Source: Adiantum capillus-veneris
Taxonomy: Eukaryota; Streptophyta; Polypodiopsida; Polypodiales; Pteridaceae
Reading direction: 5' to 3'
Assembly (NCBI GenBank): GCA_014529385.2
Contig: CM043967.1
Location: forward strand, 133,108,682 to 133,172,681
Length of the DNA stretch: 64,000 nt
Positions 10,161-20,639 of this stretch are shown in pieces. Positions within the stretch are counted from its first letter, which is position 1; each line of letters starts with the position of its first letter. Under the pieces are notes generated by a model. That model searched no databases and was not told where the DNA came from. It saw nothing but the letters and a program-made list of their open reading frames with translations. The translations under genes were made by a program, and so were the position numbers.

Positions 10161-10401
10161 GCTTGGTCAAAATCGAGACCATCTTTACTAGAAAGAATGG
10201 TAACACTTCTAGTGACATGAGACTCAAGATTGATGATCGCAATATGAATAGCAAAAAGCTAAATTTTCTTGAAAAATTTGATGCCAAAATTAAAAAAATG
10301 ATCGCGGACACTTCACGAAGACGCACGAGGACAAAACATGCGGCAAGATCGATTGTACTAAAAACAGTATAACTTTTTGTTGCGAACTCCGACTGATGCA
10401 A
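10147..10401 (-). other. Leader ORF of copia element C
   Basis: An 84-codon frame beginning MHQSEFATKSY aligns without gaps to the start of the leader ORF at 47895 in element A (MRQSEFAAESY), including LREVSAIIFLIL versus LREASAIVFLIL and FSRKFSFLLF versus FSRRFSFFLF. Hydrophobic residues are frequent. It may be untranslated leader that happens to be open, or an N-terminal gag extension. About 30 codons at the end derive from out-of-frame gag. Confidence 0.35.
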
Positions 10402-10769
10402 ACTTAGAACTCAAATGAAGAGCTCAAGGAGACGAACAAGTTTTGGATAAAAAGTGGTTTCGTTGCGTTGCACTCCATTGTGCTTTTCCCGTTTCTCCAA
10501 ATTTTGAGCAGAAGACTCCAAAAATTTGAGACAAAGTTCAAGGTGTCAAAAGACAAATCAACCAGAAAATGAAATCAACGATTCACTATGTATATTAGCA
10601 ATAAACACCACACAGAAGACTAATTATATTCTTCTTAACAAAAAACAACCCAATTAACAAAAATCAATTCTAAAAAATAAGATTTGTAGCAATTTTGAAT
10701 CTTACATACAAATCGCATACACATACTCTGTTTTGTCACCATGAACTGAATCGACGCGTGATCATTTCC

Positions 10770-10781
10770 GCTCTGATACCA
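10770..10781 (-). other. Primer-binding site of copia element C
   Basis: The minus strand reads TGGTATCAGAGC here, next to the inner end of the LTR. It matches the 3' end of initiator-Met tRNA. Confidence 0.85.
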
Positions 10782-10922
10782 TTTTGAGATGTATAGAGAA
10801 AGAGACAGACAAGACAAGAGCCACACCATGTACGCTCCCGAACACTAATTCATATTGAGGACAAGATACAAATATATCGGTGAGATCAAGTTGAGTAGAG
10901 TGAGCCATATATAGCTCCAACA
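10782..10922 (-). repeat. 5' LTR of copia element C
   Basis: About 141 bp that match the reverse complement of 47403-47545, the 5' LTR of element A: TGTTGGAGCTATATATGGCT at the outer end and ACATCTCA near the inner end. A TATATATGG stretch serves as likely TATA. The left (3') LTR of this copy is not present. Confidence 0.85.
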
Positions 10923-11169
10923 CTGATATGGCATGATGGAGTTTGGTATGCTAGAAACTCACTTGCTTCATAAAAAATAAGTTCGATATGCTAGAAACTA
11001 ACTTGTTTCATACAAAGTAAGTTCCATATGCTGGAATCTCACTTTGTTGTTTTCTTAATAAAAAAATGCTTAATACCATTGGCTAGATTCAGACTCTTAA
11101 GGTTAATTTTATTTTAGTTTTGATAATATAATACTCAGTTTTGTGAGTTTTGCAAAAAAAAAAAAAACA
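10923..11169. repeat. Short imperfect direct repeats between two copia elements
   Basis: Three imperfect copies of a roughly 45-bp unit built on TATGCTAGAAACTCACTTG and CATAAAAAATAAGTT lie at about 10945-11045. The rest is AT-rich and ends in a run of A. No gene is seen. Confidence 0.5.
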
Positions 11170-11894
11170 TGTTAGGAAATATGACGTAGCTAAGTAAATA
11201 ATTGAGTAGATTACTTAATGAAGAGAGATAATTTTCACACAAGAGATTATAGAGTAGAGAGAGAGAGAGTACACACGATATACGTGGTTCACCCAATGTG
11301 GGCTACATCCACGGAAAAGAAACCACTCAATGGCTTTAGTACTTCAAAGCAAGAAGTAGGTTACAAAGGGATGATACCCTTTTGGAGCTCCCACCTTGCC
11401 TCACTCTCACCACCTCACACCCACCTTGTTGCATCAACTGCACACTGTGAAATGTGTGTAGAAATGGCCTACTTTTATAGGCCAAAAAGGCCGTCCTCTC
11501 TCATGAGAGGCAGTCATGTGTAGTCACCCTTGTGTAGATAAGTCCAAATTGGACCCTCCAATCCAACCATGTGTGGCCTCCCTCGAGAAGACAAGTCCTC
11601 CTTTGAAATCGGCCCCCAGCCACCAGCCATTGACTACCTGGCACCGACTAGCCGGGCAACCGACCGGTCATTTTCCGACCACTTTCCGGCCGCCGTCCGG
11701 CCATAATATTTCGACGAAAAGGAATATTCCGGCTCGAGAGTAGGCATGAAAATTTTGGTTTCCGAAGAGTGATTTTATTTTTTGGTGAGTTATTTTCTTC
11801 ACGCACGATGGCTTCTCATCGTAATGGGGGCCTTACAAAAGTGAATTTTTACCACAAAAAATTACAATGGGTAAATCAAACTCCATACTTAACA
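11170..11894 (-). repeat. 3' LTR of copia element B
   Basis: Begins TGTTAGGAAATATGAC and ends CCATACTTAACA. It matches 16012-16759 throughout, with scattered substitutions and a few small indels. On the minus strand the tract GAAGTGGGAGATTG at about 11895-11908 immediately precedes it, a typical copia polypurine tract. Confidence 0.9.
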
Positions 11895-12208
11895 ATCTCC
11901 CACTTCGAGACTGACCTCCAAACCAAACCTATGACTACTTTCCATCCTAGATTCTTATCCTTGAATTCCAATTGAAGATGAGCAAAAGATCAACTTCTCC
12001 TTGTTGACCACCTAACATGTCTGCAGGATTTTCACTCGTATGCACCTTTCTAGTTTTAGTTGTCCCTCTTCCAAAAGAGTGCGTATGAAGTGATATCTCA
12101 CCTCAATGTACTTTTTCCTTGAATGAAAGGCTAAGTTCTTTGCAAGATGGATAGCGCTTTGGCTATCACTGTACAAGACACAATTGTCTTGTTTGAGTCC
12201 AAACTCTT

Positions 12209-12535
12209 CTAAGAATCTGTGAAGCCACAGAATTTATTTGCTCGCCTCCTCATTGCTACATACTCTGCTTCCGTAGTAGAAAGTGAGACCACTTTTTGGA
12301 GCTTTAAAGCCCAGCTTATTATTGTGCCTCCAACTGTAAATACATAATCAGTAGTGCTTCTTTGAGTATCTTTGTCACCTACCATATCTGCATCAGCATA
12401 CCCTTCTAGAAAAATATCAGTTCCTCCAAAATACAAAGAATTTGTTGTTGTCCCTTTTAGATACCTAAGTATCCACTTCATAGCTTTCCAATGCTCTTTA
12501 CCTGGGTTTTCCATGAACCAACTTACAACTCCCAC
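12209..12535 (-). pseudogene. Copia RNase H (element B)
   Basis: The frame reads WILRYLKGT, LYFGGTDIFLEGYADADMVG, STTDYVFTVGG and LSTTEAEYVA, the usual copia RNase H run (GYSDADWAGD, STSGYVF, STTEAEYVA). After TEAEYVAM the frame degenerates, so the C-terminal third is not readable. It follows RT in a shifted frame, overlapping it by a few codons. Confidence 0.75.
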
Positions 12536-13281
12536 TGCATGTGCAATGCCTGGCCTTGTCTAGACCATAGCATACATAAAGAACCTACCGCTGCAGCATA
12601 TGGAACTTTAGACATATAGGCTATCTCCTCTTGTGTCTTTGGACACATATCCTTGGTTAGTTTAAAGTGATCAGCCAAAGGTGTAGAAACCATTTTTGCA
12701 TTTTTCATTGCAAACCTTTCTAGTACCTTCTTGATGTAATCCTCTTGAGATAGCTTTATTGTCTTCTTCGTCCTATCCCTTGATATCTTCATACCAAGTA
12801 TCCTCTTTGCTACACCTAAATCTTTCATTAAAAAAGATTTAGACAGCTCTTCTTTTAGGTCTTTGATGTCCTGCATGTTAGCACTTGCAATCAGCATGTC
12901 ATCAACATACAACATTAGGATGATGAACTTCCCATCTCTCAAATTCTTTGTGTAGATGCAATGATCTGAGTTGCATCTTGTGAATCCATGATCGAACTTC
13001 AAGTACCATTGTCTTGATGCTTTCTTTAAACCATACAAGCTCTTCTTCAATCTGCAAACCATTTTCTCCTTACCTTTTACTTCATCCCCCTTTGGTTGAA
13101 GCATGTAAAATTCCTCCTCTAGGTCACCGTGAGGGAATGCCGTATTTAAATCCATTTGCTCAAGATTTAGATCATGAGCAGCCACAAGGTTTAAGACAAG
13201 CCTAATTGAATTCATTTTTACAACAGGATAAAATATTTCATAGAAGCCAATACCTTTCTTTTGAGAAAACCCTTTTATCAC
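12523..13281 (-). pseudogene. Copia reverse transcriptase (element B)
   Basis: A 252-codon open stretch with the copia RT landmarks: GFSQKKGIGFYEIFYPVVKM at the start, VLNLVAAHDLNLEQMDLNTA with the first catalytic D, GDLEEEFYMLQP, CRLKKSLYGLKKASRQW, then LYVDDMLIAS (the YVDD active site) around residues 120-130, FLMKDLGVAKRILGMKI and YAAAVGSL. The catalytic motifs are intact but the upstream and downstream joins are frameshifted, so no full pol product is made. YVDD at the active site is usual for plant copia. Confidence 0.8.
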
Positions 13282-13317
13282 AAGCCTACACTTGTACCTT
13301 TTCTTCCCACCTTCTTC

Positions 13318-13659
13318 TTATTTCAACTTATACACCCATTTGAAGTGCCCACTTACCTTTAGACAACTCAACCAACTCCATGTTTGGTTGAGATGTAATG
13401 AGTCCATCTCCACTTGCATGCTCTTCGTCCATTCTTCTTTGGATTTGTGTTGCATAGTTTCTTCTCTACTCCTAAATATTACATCTCTACTCCTAAATAA
13501 TTTACCATCTTCAGGATTCCATAGGAGATACCCAAAGTCACCTTCTCCATAGCCAATGAAGAAATACTTTTTGGACTTTGCATCTAGCTTTGATCTTAGG
13601 CTTCTATCTATGTGCATGAAAGCATAACACCCAAACACTTTGGGAAATGCATAATTCAC
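13318..13659 (-). pseudogene. Copia integrase C-terminal region (element B)
   Basis: Reads KVFGCYAFMHIDRSLRSKLD, KKYFFIGYGEGDFGYLLWNP and FRSRDVIFRSREE, the conserved block after the copia integrase core (FGCxAY, KxxKCIFIGY, GYRLW). A stop separates it from the core segment at 13672-14139. Confidence 0.75.
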
Positions 13660-13671
13660 CGGTTTACTTGT

Positions 13672-14139
13672 TTATGGCTCTTCTGGAACTCCCCCATCCA
13701 ATGCCATTGAGGGTGAATGGTTGATTAAGTACACAGAAGTACTTACAGTTTCCGCCCAAAGATCAAGCGGTAGGCCTGCATGTAGACGCATGCTTCGTGC
13801 TCGCTCCATGATTGTCCTGTTCATCCTTTCTGAAATCCCATTTTGTTGAGGTGTCCTTGGGGTTGTATTTTGCCTCTGAATGCCATTGCTAGCACAAAAG
13901 CTTTCAAAAGCTTGGTTGCAATATTCTCCTCCATTGTCGGATCTGAGGCATTTAACCTTGGTAGCTATTTCATTCTCCACAAAGGCTCTCCACCTTTGAA
14001 ATATGGAAAACACATCGGACTTATTCTTCATGACATAAACCCATGTTTTCCTAGTCGCATCGTCTATGAATGTTACATAACACAATGAGCCACCAAGTGA
14101 TGGTGTACTTGCAGGACCCAAAACATCAGAATAAACCAA
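13672..14139 (-). pseudogene. Copia integrase catalytic core (element B)
   Basis: The frame contains VYSDVLGPA (first catalytic D), LRSDNGGEYCNQAF (second D) and TTPRTPQQNGISERMNRT with the catalytic E, then DLWAETVSTSVYLINHSPS. All three residues of the D,D-35-E triad are present. A stop after GVPEEP interrupts it. Its N-terminal part is one of three copies of a tandem segment. Confidence 0.8.
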
Positions 14140-14692
14140 CTCAAGTTTTATATTTTTTCTTTCATTTCCTAATTTTTAAAATTTTACCCTCTTTTGTTTA
14201 CCATAAACACAATCTTCACAAAAATCCAAGTTATGGAAAACACATCGGACTTATTCTTCATGACATAAACCCATGTTTTCCTAGTCGCATCGTCTATAAA
14301 TGTTACATAATACAATGAGCCACCAAGTGATGGTGTACTTGAAGGACCCCAAACATCAGAATAAACCAACTCAAGTTTTTTATTTTTTCTTTCATTTCCT
14401 GATTTTTGAAATTTTACCCTCTTTTGTTTACCATAAACACAATCTTCACAAAAATCCAAGTTATGAAAAACACATCCGACTTATTCTTCATGACATAAAC
14501 CCATGTTTTCCTAATCGCATCGTTTATGAATGTTACATAATACAATGAGCCACCAAGTGATGGTGTACTTGCAGGACCCCAAACATCAGAATGAACCAAC
14601 TCAAGTTTTTTATTTTTTCTTTCATTTCTTGATTTTTGAAATTTTACCCTCTTTTGTTTACCATAAACACAATCTTCACAAAACTCTAAGTC
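14001..14692 (-). repeat. In-gene triplication of integrase N-terminal segment
   Basis: A 230-231-bp unit occurs three times; ACATCGGACTTATTCTTC starts at 14011 and 14242, and ACATCCGACTTATTCTTC at 14472. Each unit encodes FCEDCVYGKQKRVKFQKS (zinc-finger C-x2-C) through HSDVWGP (first catalytic D) to VYVMKNKSDVF. The copies differ at only a few positions. One period is 231 bp, the other 230 bp, so the frame is not kept throughout. Confidence 0.9.
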
Positions 14693-14848
14693 CACTTCTT
14701 TCAAACATGGTAGAAGCTTCTTTGTTTCAAGGATTTTCATTCCTTTGGCACTCATATGCTGTACCAACCTTTTCTCCCGTGGCAACCACCAAAGATCCCT
14801 TTGAGATCTTCCACTGTTCGCTTCCAAATGCAATGTTGTGACCTTCAT
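14414..14848 (-). pseudogene. Copia pre-integrase and integrase zinc finger (element B)
   Basis: Reads MKVTTLHLEANSG, VQHMSAKGMKILETKKLLPC and EFCEDCVYGKQKRVKF, matching the GAG-pre-integrase domain (HMSEKGM) and the HHCC finger of copia integrase. It then runs into the first and second copies of the triplicated segment. Confidence 0.7.
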
Positions 14849-15482
14849 CGTCCAATTGTCCTAGAGATTAAATTTTTGCAAAGAGAAGGAACATGCCTAA
14901 CATCTTTAAGCTTCCATTCATTTCCGTTAGTATTTTTGACACAAATTGTACCTTTGACGACAATTTCACAAGCTTCATCATCTCCCAAGTATACATAACC
15001 AAAATTACCTTTGGTGTAATCTTGAAATGTTTCTTGTGTGGTGTCGGATGGAATGAAGGCCCGGAATCTACTATCCAAGAATTAGACACATTGTATAATG
15101 AGAGAATTAGAGCATCTTGCTCTACTTTACGTGCCACATTGGCCTCTGATCTTGGAGTGTTGTCTTGAGACTCCAACTCCTTCTTCTTCTTGGACCACCA
15201 GTCCTTCTTGACGTGGCCCTTCTTGCCACAGTTCGAACATTCAAGAACCGACTTTGTGTGTGACTTGCTCCGTCTTAAGCTATCAGGACCCTTTTGGTTT
15301 TTGAACCTCTCCTTAGGCCTTCCTCTTGTTTCCATCGATAGTGCAGCACTTGATGATTCTCCTGTGCTTCTCCTTCGCATTTCCTCGCTTAGGAGAACAC
15401 CCACAATATCATCAAACTTAAGAGTATTTATGCCAAAAATAGAATTACTTACCACCATCACAAGGCTGTCCCAACTATCCAA
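14845..15482 (-). pseudogene. Copia gag C-terminus, zinc knuckle and protease (element B)
   Basis: One frame runs from the end of gag (MDSWDSLVMVV, LKFDDIVGVLLSEEMRR) to the knuckle CSNCGKKGHVKKDW, where the final cysteine is W, and to SWIVDSGPSFHPTPHKKHF, the protease active-site region. DSG is kept but the next residue, normally A, is P. After about residue 160 the frame shifts; the adjoining frame (15078-14845) continues with KGNFGYVYLGDDEACEIV and LKDVRHVPSLCKNLIS, the flap and C-terminal part of the protease. Confidence 0.75.
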
Positions 15483-15506
15483 TAGAGACGATAGTATAAG
15501 GAGAGC

Positions 15507-15938
15507 TCACACTTCATCATCGAAATTTATTTTCACCGATTGAAGCTGACTTATGTTGGTGTTAAAGTCATTTAGGTGTTCTGCAACTGAATCATTCTCT
15601 GCCATCTTTAGATTGAAGAAGCGCTTCATGAGAAATACCTTACTGGATACCGATGGTTTCTCGTAGAAGTCGTCAAGTGACTTCATCAAGTCCTCCGTGG
15701 TCTTCATCTCCAAAACGTTGAAGGCCACCATTGACGCCAAGCTTAACCAGATTGTTCCTAGTGCCTTTCGATCAAGGACAATCCATGCTTCATCTGCCAT
15801 CCTTGCCGGCTTCTTTGCAAGACCGCCTAGTGGCAAATAGAGGCCCTTCTAGTAGAGATAGTCTTCAATCTCCATCTTCCAATGTTGGTAGTTTTTGCTG
15901 TTGAACTTCTCGATCTTGAGCTTCCCTTCCTCCGCCAT
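15507..15938 (-). pseudogene. Copia gag N-terminus (element B)
   Basis: An ATG at 15938 starts MAEEGKLKIEKFNSKNYQHW, the usual F-x-G/S-x-NY-x-W start of plant copia gag (UBN2-like domain). A TAG at about 15849 interrupts it; the frame then continues as GLAKKPARMADEAWIVLDRK, AENDSVAEHLNDFNTNISQL and INFDDEV. A stop near 15508 separates it from the knuckle segment in the next frame. Confidence 0.8.
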
Positions 15939-15993
15939 TACTCCCACTCAATTCAAGGAATCCTTTCCTTGAGATAATTTAGCTATGAGCAAA

Positions 15994-16010
15994 CCTTGCT
16001 CTGATACGAG
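15994..16010 (-). other. Primer-binding site of copia element B
   Basis: Reads CTCGTATCAGAGCAAGG on the minus strand, a one-base-off match to the initiator-Met primer site TGGTATCAGAGC, directly inside the 5' LTR. Confidence 0.75.
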
Positions 16011-16011
16011 T

Positions 16012-16759
16012 TGTTAGGAAATATGACATAGTTAAGTAGATAATTGAGTAGATTACTTAATGAAGAGAGATAATTTTCACACACAAGAGATGATAGAGTA
16101 GAGAGGGAGAGAAAGAGAGAGTACACACGATATATGTGGTTCACCCAATGTGGGCTACGTCCACGGGAAAACAGCCACTCAATGGCTTTAGTACTTCAAA
16201 ACAAGAAGTAGGTTACAAAGGGATTATACCCTTTTGTATCTCCCACCTTGCTTCACTCTCACCACCTTACACCCACCTTGTTGCATCAACTTCACACTAT
16301 GAAATGTGTGTAGAAAAGGCCTCCTTTCATAGGCCAAAAGGGCCGCCCTTGTGTAGATAAGTCCAAATCGGACCCTCCAGTCTGCCCATGTGTGGCCGCC
16401 CTTGAGAAGAAAAGTCCTCCTTTGAAATCGGCCACTGGCCATTAAAATCGGCCGCGGGCCAACGGCCATTGACGTTCGACCACCAGCCATCGGCCATTGA
16501 CTACCGGCCATGGCCAACCAGTGAACCGACCGGTCATTTTTTGACCACTTTTCGACCACTGCCCGGTCATAATATTTTGACAAAAAGGAATATTTCGGCT
16601 CAAGACTCGGCGTGAAAATTTTGGTTTCGGACGAGTGATTTTATTTTCCGGTGAGTTTTTTTTCATCACGCACGATGGCTTCTCCTCATAATGGGGGCCT
16701 TACAAATGTGCGTTTTTACCACAAAAATTTACAAGGGGTAAATCAAGCTCCATACTTAA
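16012..16759 (-). repeat. 5' LTR of copia element B (split near its end)
   Basis: Counterpart of 11170-11894. Its last two bases (CA, 18108-18109) are separated from the rest by the inverted-repeat element at 16760-18103 and the duplicated TTAA. The intact LTR end in the other copy, CATACTTAACA, gives the uninterrupted target. Confidence 0.9.
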
Positions 16760-18103
16760 CACTAGAATGGTAACAGGACACTTTTATGTCCTTGGACACT
16801 TTTGTGTCCTGTTAAGTGACCATTTTGCTTGAATTGTTTGAAGAGTATGAAAATGAATTTCTAGGTGCTATATATCCACAAATTTGCCTTATGAGCTGAG
16901 AAGAACTTAACATTTGTTTTGGAGTATCGATTTCACCATTAACCTTACTCTTGCACAACATTTTTGAACCTAAACTGTGTGGAAAACGGGTCTTGTTTTT
17001 GGCTTTTTTTTTTCATTTTTTGCAACTATGCCACTCTAAACTTCATGTTTGTGAGGTTTAGATTGCTAGAGAATAAGCCTTCATAGTTCTCAACATCTTT
17101 TGATGCTTGTAGGGAGAGCTAAGTGTTAAAATTGAAAGTTATGACCAACTTACAAGAATTTCATAATCCTATTTTTTTCCCAAAATTAGCACTTTTATGA
17201 TTTTTTTGGTGGCTCTGTTGATATCCAAATTCAATTTTGATTGCGTAACTGCAATGTATAACATAAATCTGATCTTCCTTGAGTTTTGGGGGACTTAATA
17301 TGCTCTATAGCATATTATATGATGATGGTTGAGTTTTTTGATTGTGCTGAAGAATACGAGACATTCTAGAGTAGCAAGTATAACTTTCTCAATATTGCTA
17401 GTTTCTTAGGCCAATTGTGTGTATTTTGTAGGTAGTAACCATATCTAATCATAAAGTACAAACCTGGCTAGATATTGAGTAGTATCTATGGGTTTCTAGA
17501 GGTCATAATGCTAAACCCAGTTTTTTCATGTTTGTTGCATGTATTTAGCACTTTATCATTGCCCCCAAGGTTCCACTTAGTAAGAGATCCATTATCCTTT
17601 TGACATGCTCCACGGATCCTTTTGAATGCAAAGGCCCAAAGGGAACTAAGAAAACATGTATATAGTATCTGTATTGAGTGTGACTATAGAAACTTTGATG
17701 ATAGGCCCACAGAATGACAAAAATGCAAGTTTTTTGTACCTTTTTTTTCCCAAAAAAAAATAGTGAGGTAAAAGCAACCATATGTTTTGATCACCAACCC
17801 ATTGATGTTAACAGGGCATTTTATCTCATGTCCTACAAAAATCCCCACTCTTATTTTTATGCAATCAATCATAAGAAATTGTTGTTCTGGGCAAAATGCA
17901 CTTGTCCATCAACTTTGGAGGCTTGTAGTGACCAAGAAATGAGAAATATTACAAGTTTCTCATTTTTTCCATATGTAGTAGTCCTTGAACTATAAGCTGA
18001 TGGAAGGACTTTTCAAAATGAGTGGATCTACTATGGTTTTGGAAATTTTTTTCCAAAACCTTGAAAGAACACTTTTATGTCCTGTTAGGTTACCAGTCTA
18101 GTG
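16760..18103. mobile_element. Non-autonomous TIR element in a TTAA target
   Basis: A 1344-bp insert starting CACTAGAATGGTAAC and ending with the inverted match GTTACCAGTCTAGTG (14 of 15 positions). Next to each terminus is the same direct word ACACTTTTATGTCCT. TTAA flanks both ends (16756-16759, 18104-18107). Because the flank is palindromic, a duplication of TTAA, TTA, TAA or TA fits equally well, so the superfamily (CACTA-like, PIF/Harbinger, Tc1/mariner or a TTAA-specific group) cannot be fixed. The interior has no transposase motif and is AT-rich. Confidence 0.85.
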
Positions 18104-18109
18104 TTAACA

Positions 18110-19158
18110 AGAAAAGCTCTTAAAAATCCTACTTGTCAAAAGGAAGGACTCGCACAATTGATATAGGGCCATCAGCTCCGTACTAATGGGTTAGAGCTAG
18201 CTAGAATATAGGTTGTTGTTTGTCTCTTTGTGAGGTGTGGTAGCTTATCGTTGTAATTTTAAATCACTCAAGACTCAACATGAGCTTGAGGTTACTTTGT
18301 ACATTATTTTGGAGAATACAATACATCCACTCACTATTGTGAGTTTGCGGGGGGGGGGGGGGGGGGGACACAAGCTCTTTCTATTAGTAAAAAAGAGATT
18401 AGTGTCATTGGTCAGATTACAGATTTTAATGGTTATTTTTATTTAATTTATTTGTATCAAAGAGTCAATTTATGCTAGTATTTGGTTTCAAAATTAGTTG
18501 GGGTCTTCTATATACTTGTATACATAGTCTAAAACATCCACATATCACAAATGAGGAGGACAATACAGGAATTGTACTCTTGCTCACACAATTGCTAAGT
18601 GGTGGACTTCTCCCACTATGAAGTATTATGGCTACTTATTCCACAAATGTAATAACTAGTAAATGTGACAAAGCCTAGTCATTGAGTTGCAAGTCAAGTC
18701 AATAGTTGGAAAAAATGGATGCTTTATGTTCTTGCCATTTTATATTTAAGTTCAAGGTATTCTATTGGAGAGTTATGTGTGGTGCACCTCATGTGGTTGT
18801 CATGTTCCAAAAGAAGGAAAAATATGATGGGAAATATAGTAGATTCTATAATACAAAATACTTATGTACTCATGCTAGAGAGAGATTGAGAGATGTGTAG
18901 AATCTCTAGACCAAGCGGTATCATAAAATCCAAAGTGTGAGAAGAGATTATGACCTCCTCACATAGGTCCTTAGGACAAAGAGATCAAGAGCTAATCACA
19001 CAAACATGTAGATCAATGTACAATACATATTATTTTCCAAAAAGAGAGAGAGGGAATTTCTAGAGAGGTAGAAAAAAGATAAACATAAGGATGTAGAGGT
19101 AATAAATGATGCAAAGGACAAAAATACAGATTGATAAAAGATAAATATAGAGGGAGGA
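18110..19158. other. Non-coding sequence, no gene recognised
   Basis: Right flank of copia element B. It holds a run of 19 G at 18349-18367, but no supported coding frame, terminal repeat or known motif. A frame at 18706-18900 is ATG-initiated but resembles nothing recognised. Confidence 0.45.
18349..18367. repeat. Poly-G run
   Basis: Nineteen consecutive G. Such runs are prone to slippage and to sequencing error. Confidence 0.9.
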
Positions 19159-19167
19159 GACACACAA

Positions 19168-19230
<63 letters not shown>

Positions 19231-19254
19231 AGAGAAGAAGAAGAAGAAGAAGAG
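19159..19254. repeat. Compound microsatellite (CA)n(TA)n(GA)n(AGA)n
   Basis: Adjacent tracts: ACACACAC to about 19190, TATATATA to 19208, GAGAGAGA to 19230, then AGA triplets. Leucine/serine and tyrosine/isoleucine repeats in translation come only from this. Confidence 0.95.
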
Positions 19255-19803
19255 AGTTTCAACGTCATAGGAAACTATCCCAAGAGACCTTAAAGATCTA
19301 TCCAACGAGGAGAGTTGAACTCAAGACCTATTATTCAAGACACTATAAGAGGAAAATTGGAGAACAACCAACATTTCCGTATATTAAATAATAAAAAAGG
19401 AGAGTGAAAACATTGCGTGTGCAGCAATAGTCACGGCAATACACGCAGCAATGGTTTTTCAGTAATAAATGCGGTAATAGAGGTCACATATATATATCCG
19501 CAACTATTTTGGCACCTTTTGCGGCGTCTATTACCATGGATATTACCGTTATACATATTCTCAATAATAGAGGTGCTCATCTAGCCCACCCAATTTTGGG
19601 TGGCCCAGATGAGCACCTTTATTTTTGACCTACCTAAAACATATGAAACATCAATTTCATTTGGAAAAGTATACAACAAAAAAATAAACAATAGATTTTG
19701 AAATTTCAAGTTACACCTTACCTTGATAATTCAAAGTACAAAAGAGCAATAATTTTTAAAAAGTACAAATAAGATGTGATGCGACACGGAGAACGAAATA
19801 CGT
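19255..19803. other. Non-coding sequence with GCAATA/TATTACC words and a hairpin
   Basis: At 19410-19560 related words recur in both orientations (GCAGCAATAG, GCGGTAATAGAGG, CCGCAACTATT, GCGTCTATTACC), a pattern like subterminal repeats of a DNA transposon. A strong inverted repeat follows at 19571-19618. No reading frame is supported. Confidence 0.4.
19571..19618. repeat. 22-bp inverted repeat (hairpin)
   Basis: Arms 19571-19592 (AGGTGCTCATCTAGCCC...) and 19597-19618 (...GGCCCAGATGAGCACCT) pair at 20 of 22 positions around a 4-base loop. Confidence 0.85.
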
Positions 19804-19833
19804 CACTACAAGAGGTCGCTTAAATTATGGTGC
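19804..19833 (+). repeat. 5' terminal inverted repeat of CACTA-1
   Basis: Begins with the family-defining CACTA. Followed to about 20000 by subterminal sequence with CCGACT, TTTCGACA and CGGTATAT words in both orientations, as expected for TnpA-binding regions. Confidence 0.75.
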
Positions 19834-20639
19834 CAAATTATTGACGTTAATCGCGGGCATCGGTATATGTATAGGTAAGTATGGAGTGAGATAATTTTTT
19901 TAAAAAAAATTCATTTTTGAATTTCCGACTCGGATTTCGACATCTCTTTCGGTGCATATACCGATGTCTCTTCTGACGCTTGTAAAGATGAGTTTTCCGA
20001 CGCCTTGATCAATGTCTGTACGCATGGAACCTGCAAAAACAAACCCTCGGTCTTTCCCTATGCATATCTCTAGTTTTTGCACCTCTTCTTTGCCCTCCTC
20101 CTCCTCGCCTACTGCAGATCTGTTTCCTAACAACTTGCGGGAGGTGAAAATCTTGCTTGTGGACTACTCTCTAGCACCAAGGTGAGATTCATTTCAAGTT
20201 TTCTTCTAGGTTTAGGGTTTACGGTTTAACATTGTGTGTGTGTGTGTGTACGTTTTTGCAAGTTCAAGGACGTTTACAAGACCCTTTATTGCTCGAATAG
20301 GCCGCATGTGAGTGCTCAAAATTTTAATGCATATTAAATTAGTTTGTATATTGACAAAATAAACTTTCATGCTTTAAACTTTCAATGCTTTAAGATTTTA
20401 TGCCATTTCTGTTTAGAAATAATGCTTTGAAAAATATTTCTTTTGAAATTATGGTTCGGGGTAATTTTATTTTGAAATAATGCTTTGAATTTATTTTATG
20501 AAATTATGCTACCATCTCATCATGTTGTTTTGGAATTATGTTGTTTCAAAATTATGCTATGAAAAAATCTTATTTTGAAATTATGTTTTGAAGAAATTTC
20601 GTTGTGAATTATGTCGTTTTTGAAATTATGCAATTGATG

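Larger units (their letters stand above)
8054..10922 (-). mobile_element. Ty1/copia element C, truncated and interrupted
   Basis: Minus-strand copy of the same family as copia element A (47403-55213). Reading from the 5' LTR at 10922: LTR, initiator-Met primer-binding site, leader, a piece of gag, zinc knuckle, protease, pre-integrase and part of the integrase core, ending at 8054. RT, RNase H and the 3' LTR are missing. Compared with element A, most of gag between the leader and the ILSSKDGLDFDQ-like segment is deleted. A 796-bp coding-poor element sits at 9076-9871. Confidence 0.85.
11170..18109 (-). mobile_element. Ty1/copia element B
   Basis: A nearly complete but dead element with LTRs 11170-11894 (3') and 16012-16759 plus 18108-18109 (5', split by a 1.34-kb insert). 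Reading leftward the order is LTR, primer-binding site, gag, zinc knuckle, protease, integrase, RT, RNase H, polypurine tract, LTR, the Ty1/copia order. Without the insert it is about 5.6 kb. An internal 230-bp segment of integrase is present three times. Both LTRs have TGTTA...TAACA ends. The flanks (AAACA left, AGAAA right) show no clear target duplication. Confidence 0.9.

Noticed and set aside
13843-14841. Plus-strand ORFs of similar sequence repeated three times (HIGLILHDINPCFP-type)
   Set aside because: Antisense shadows of the triplicated copia integrase segment.
18996-19391. Frames with Tyr-Ile and Cys-Val repeats
   Set aside because: They arise from the compound CA/TA/GA microsatellite.
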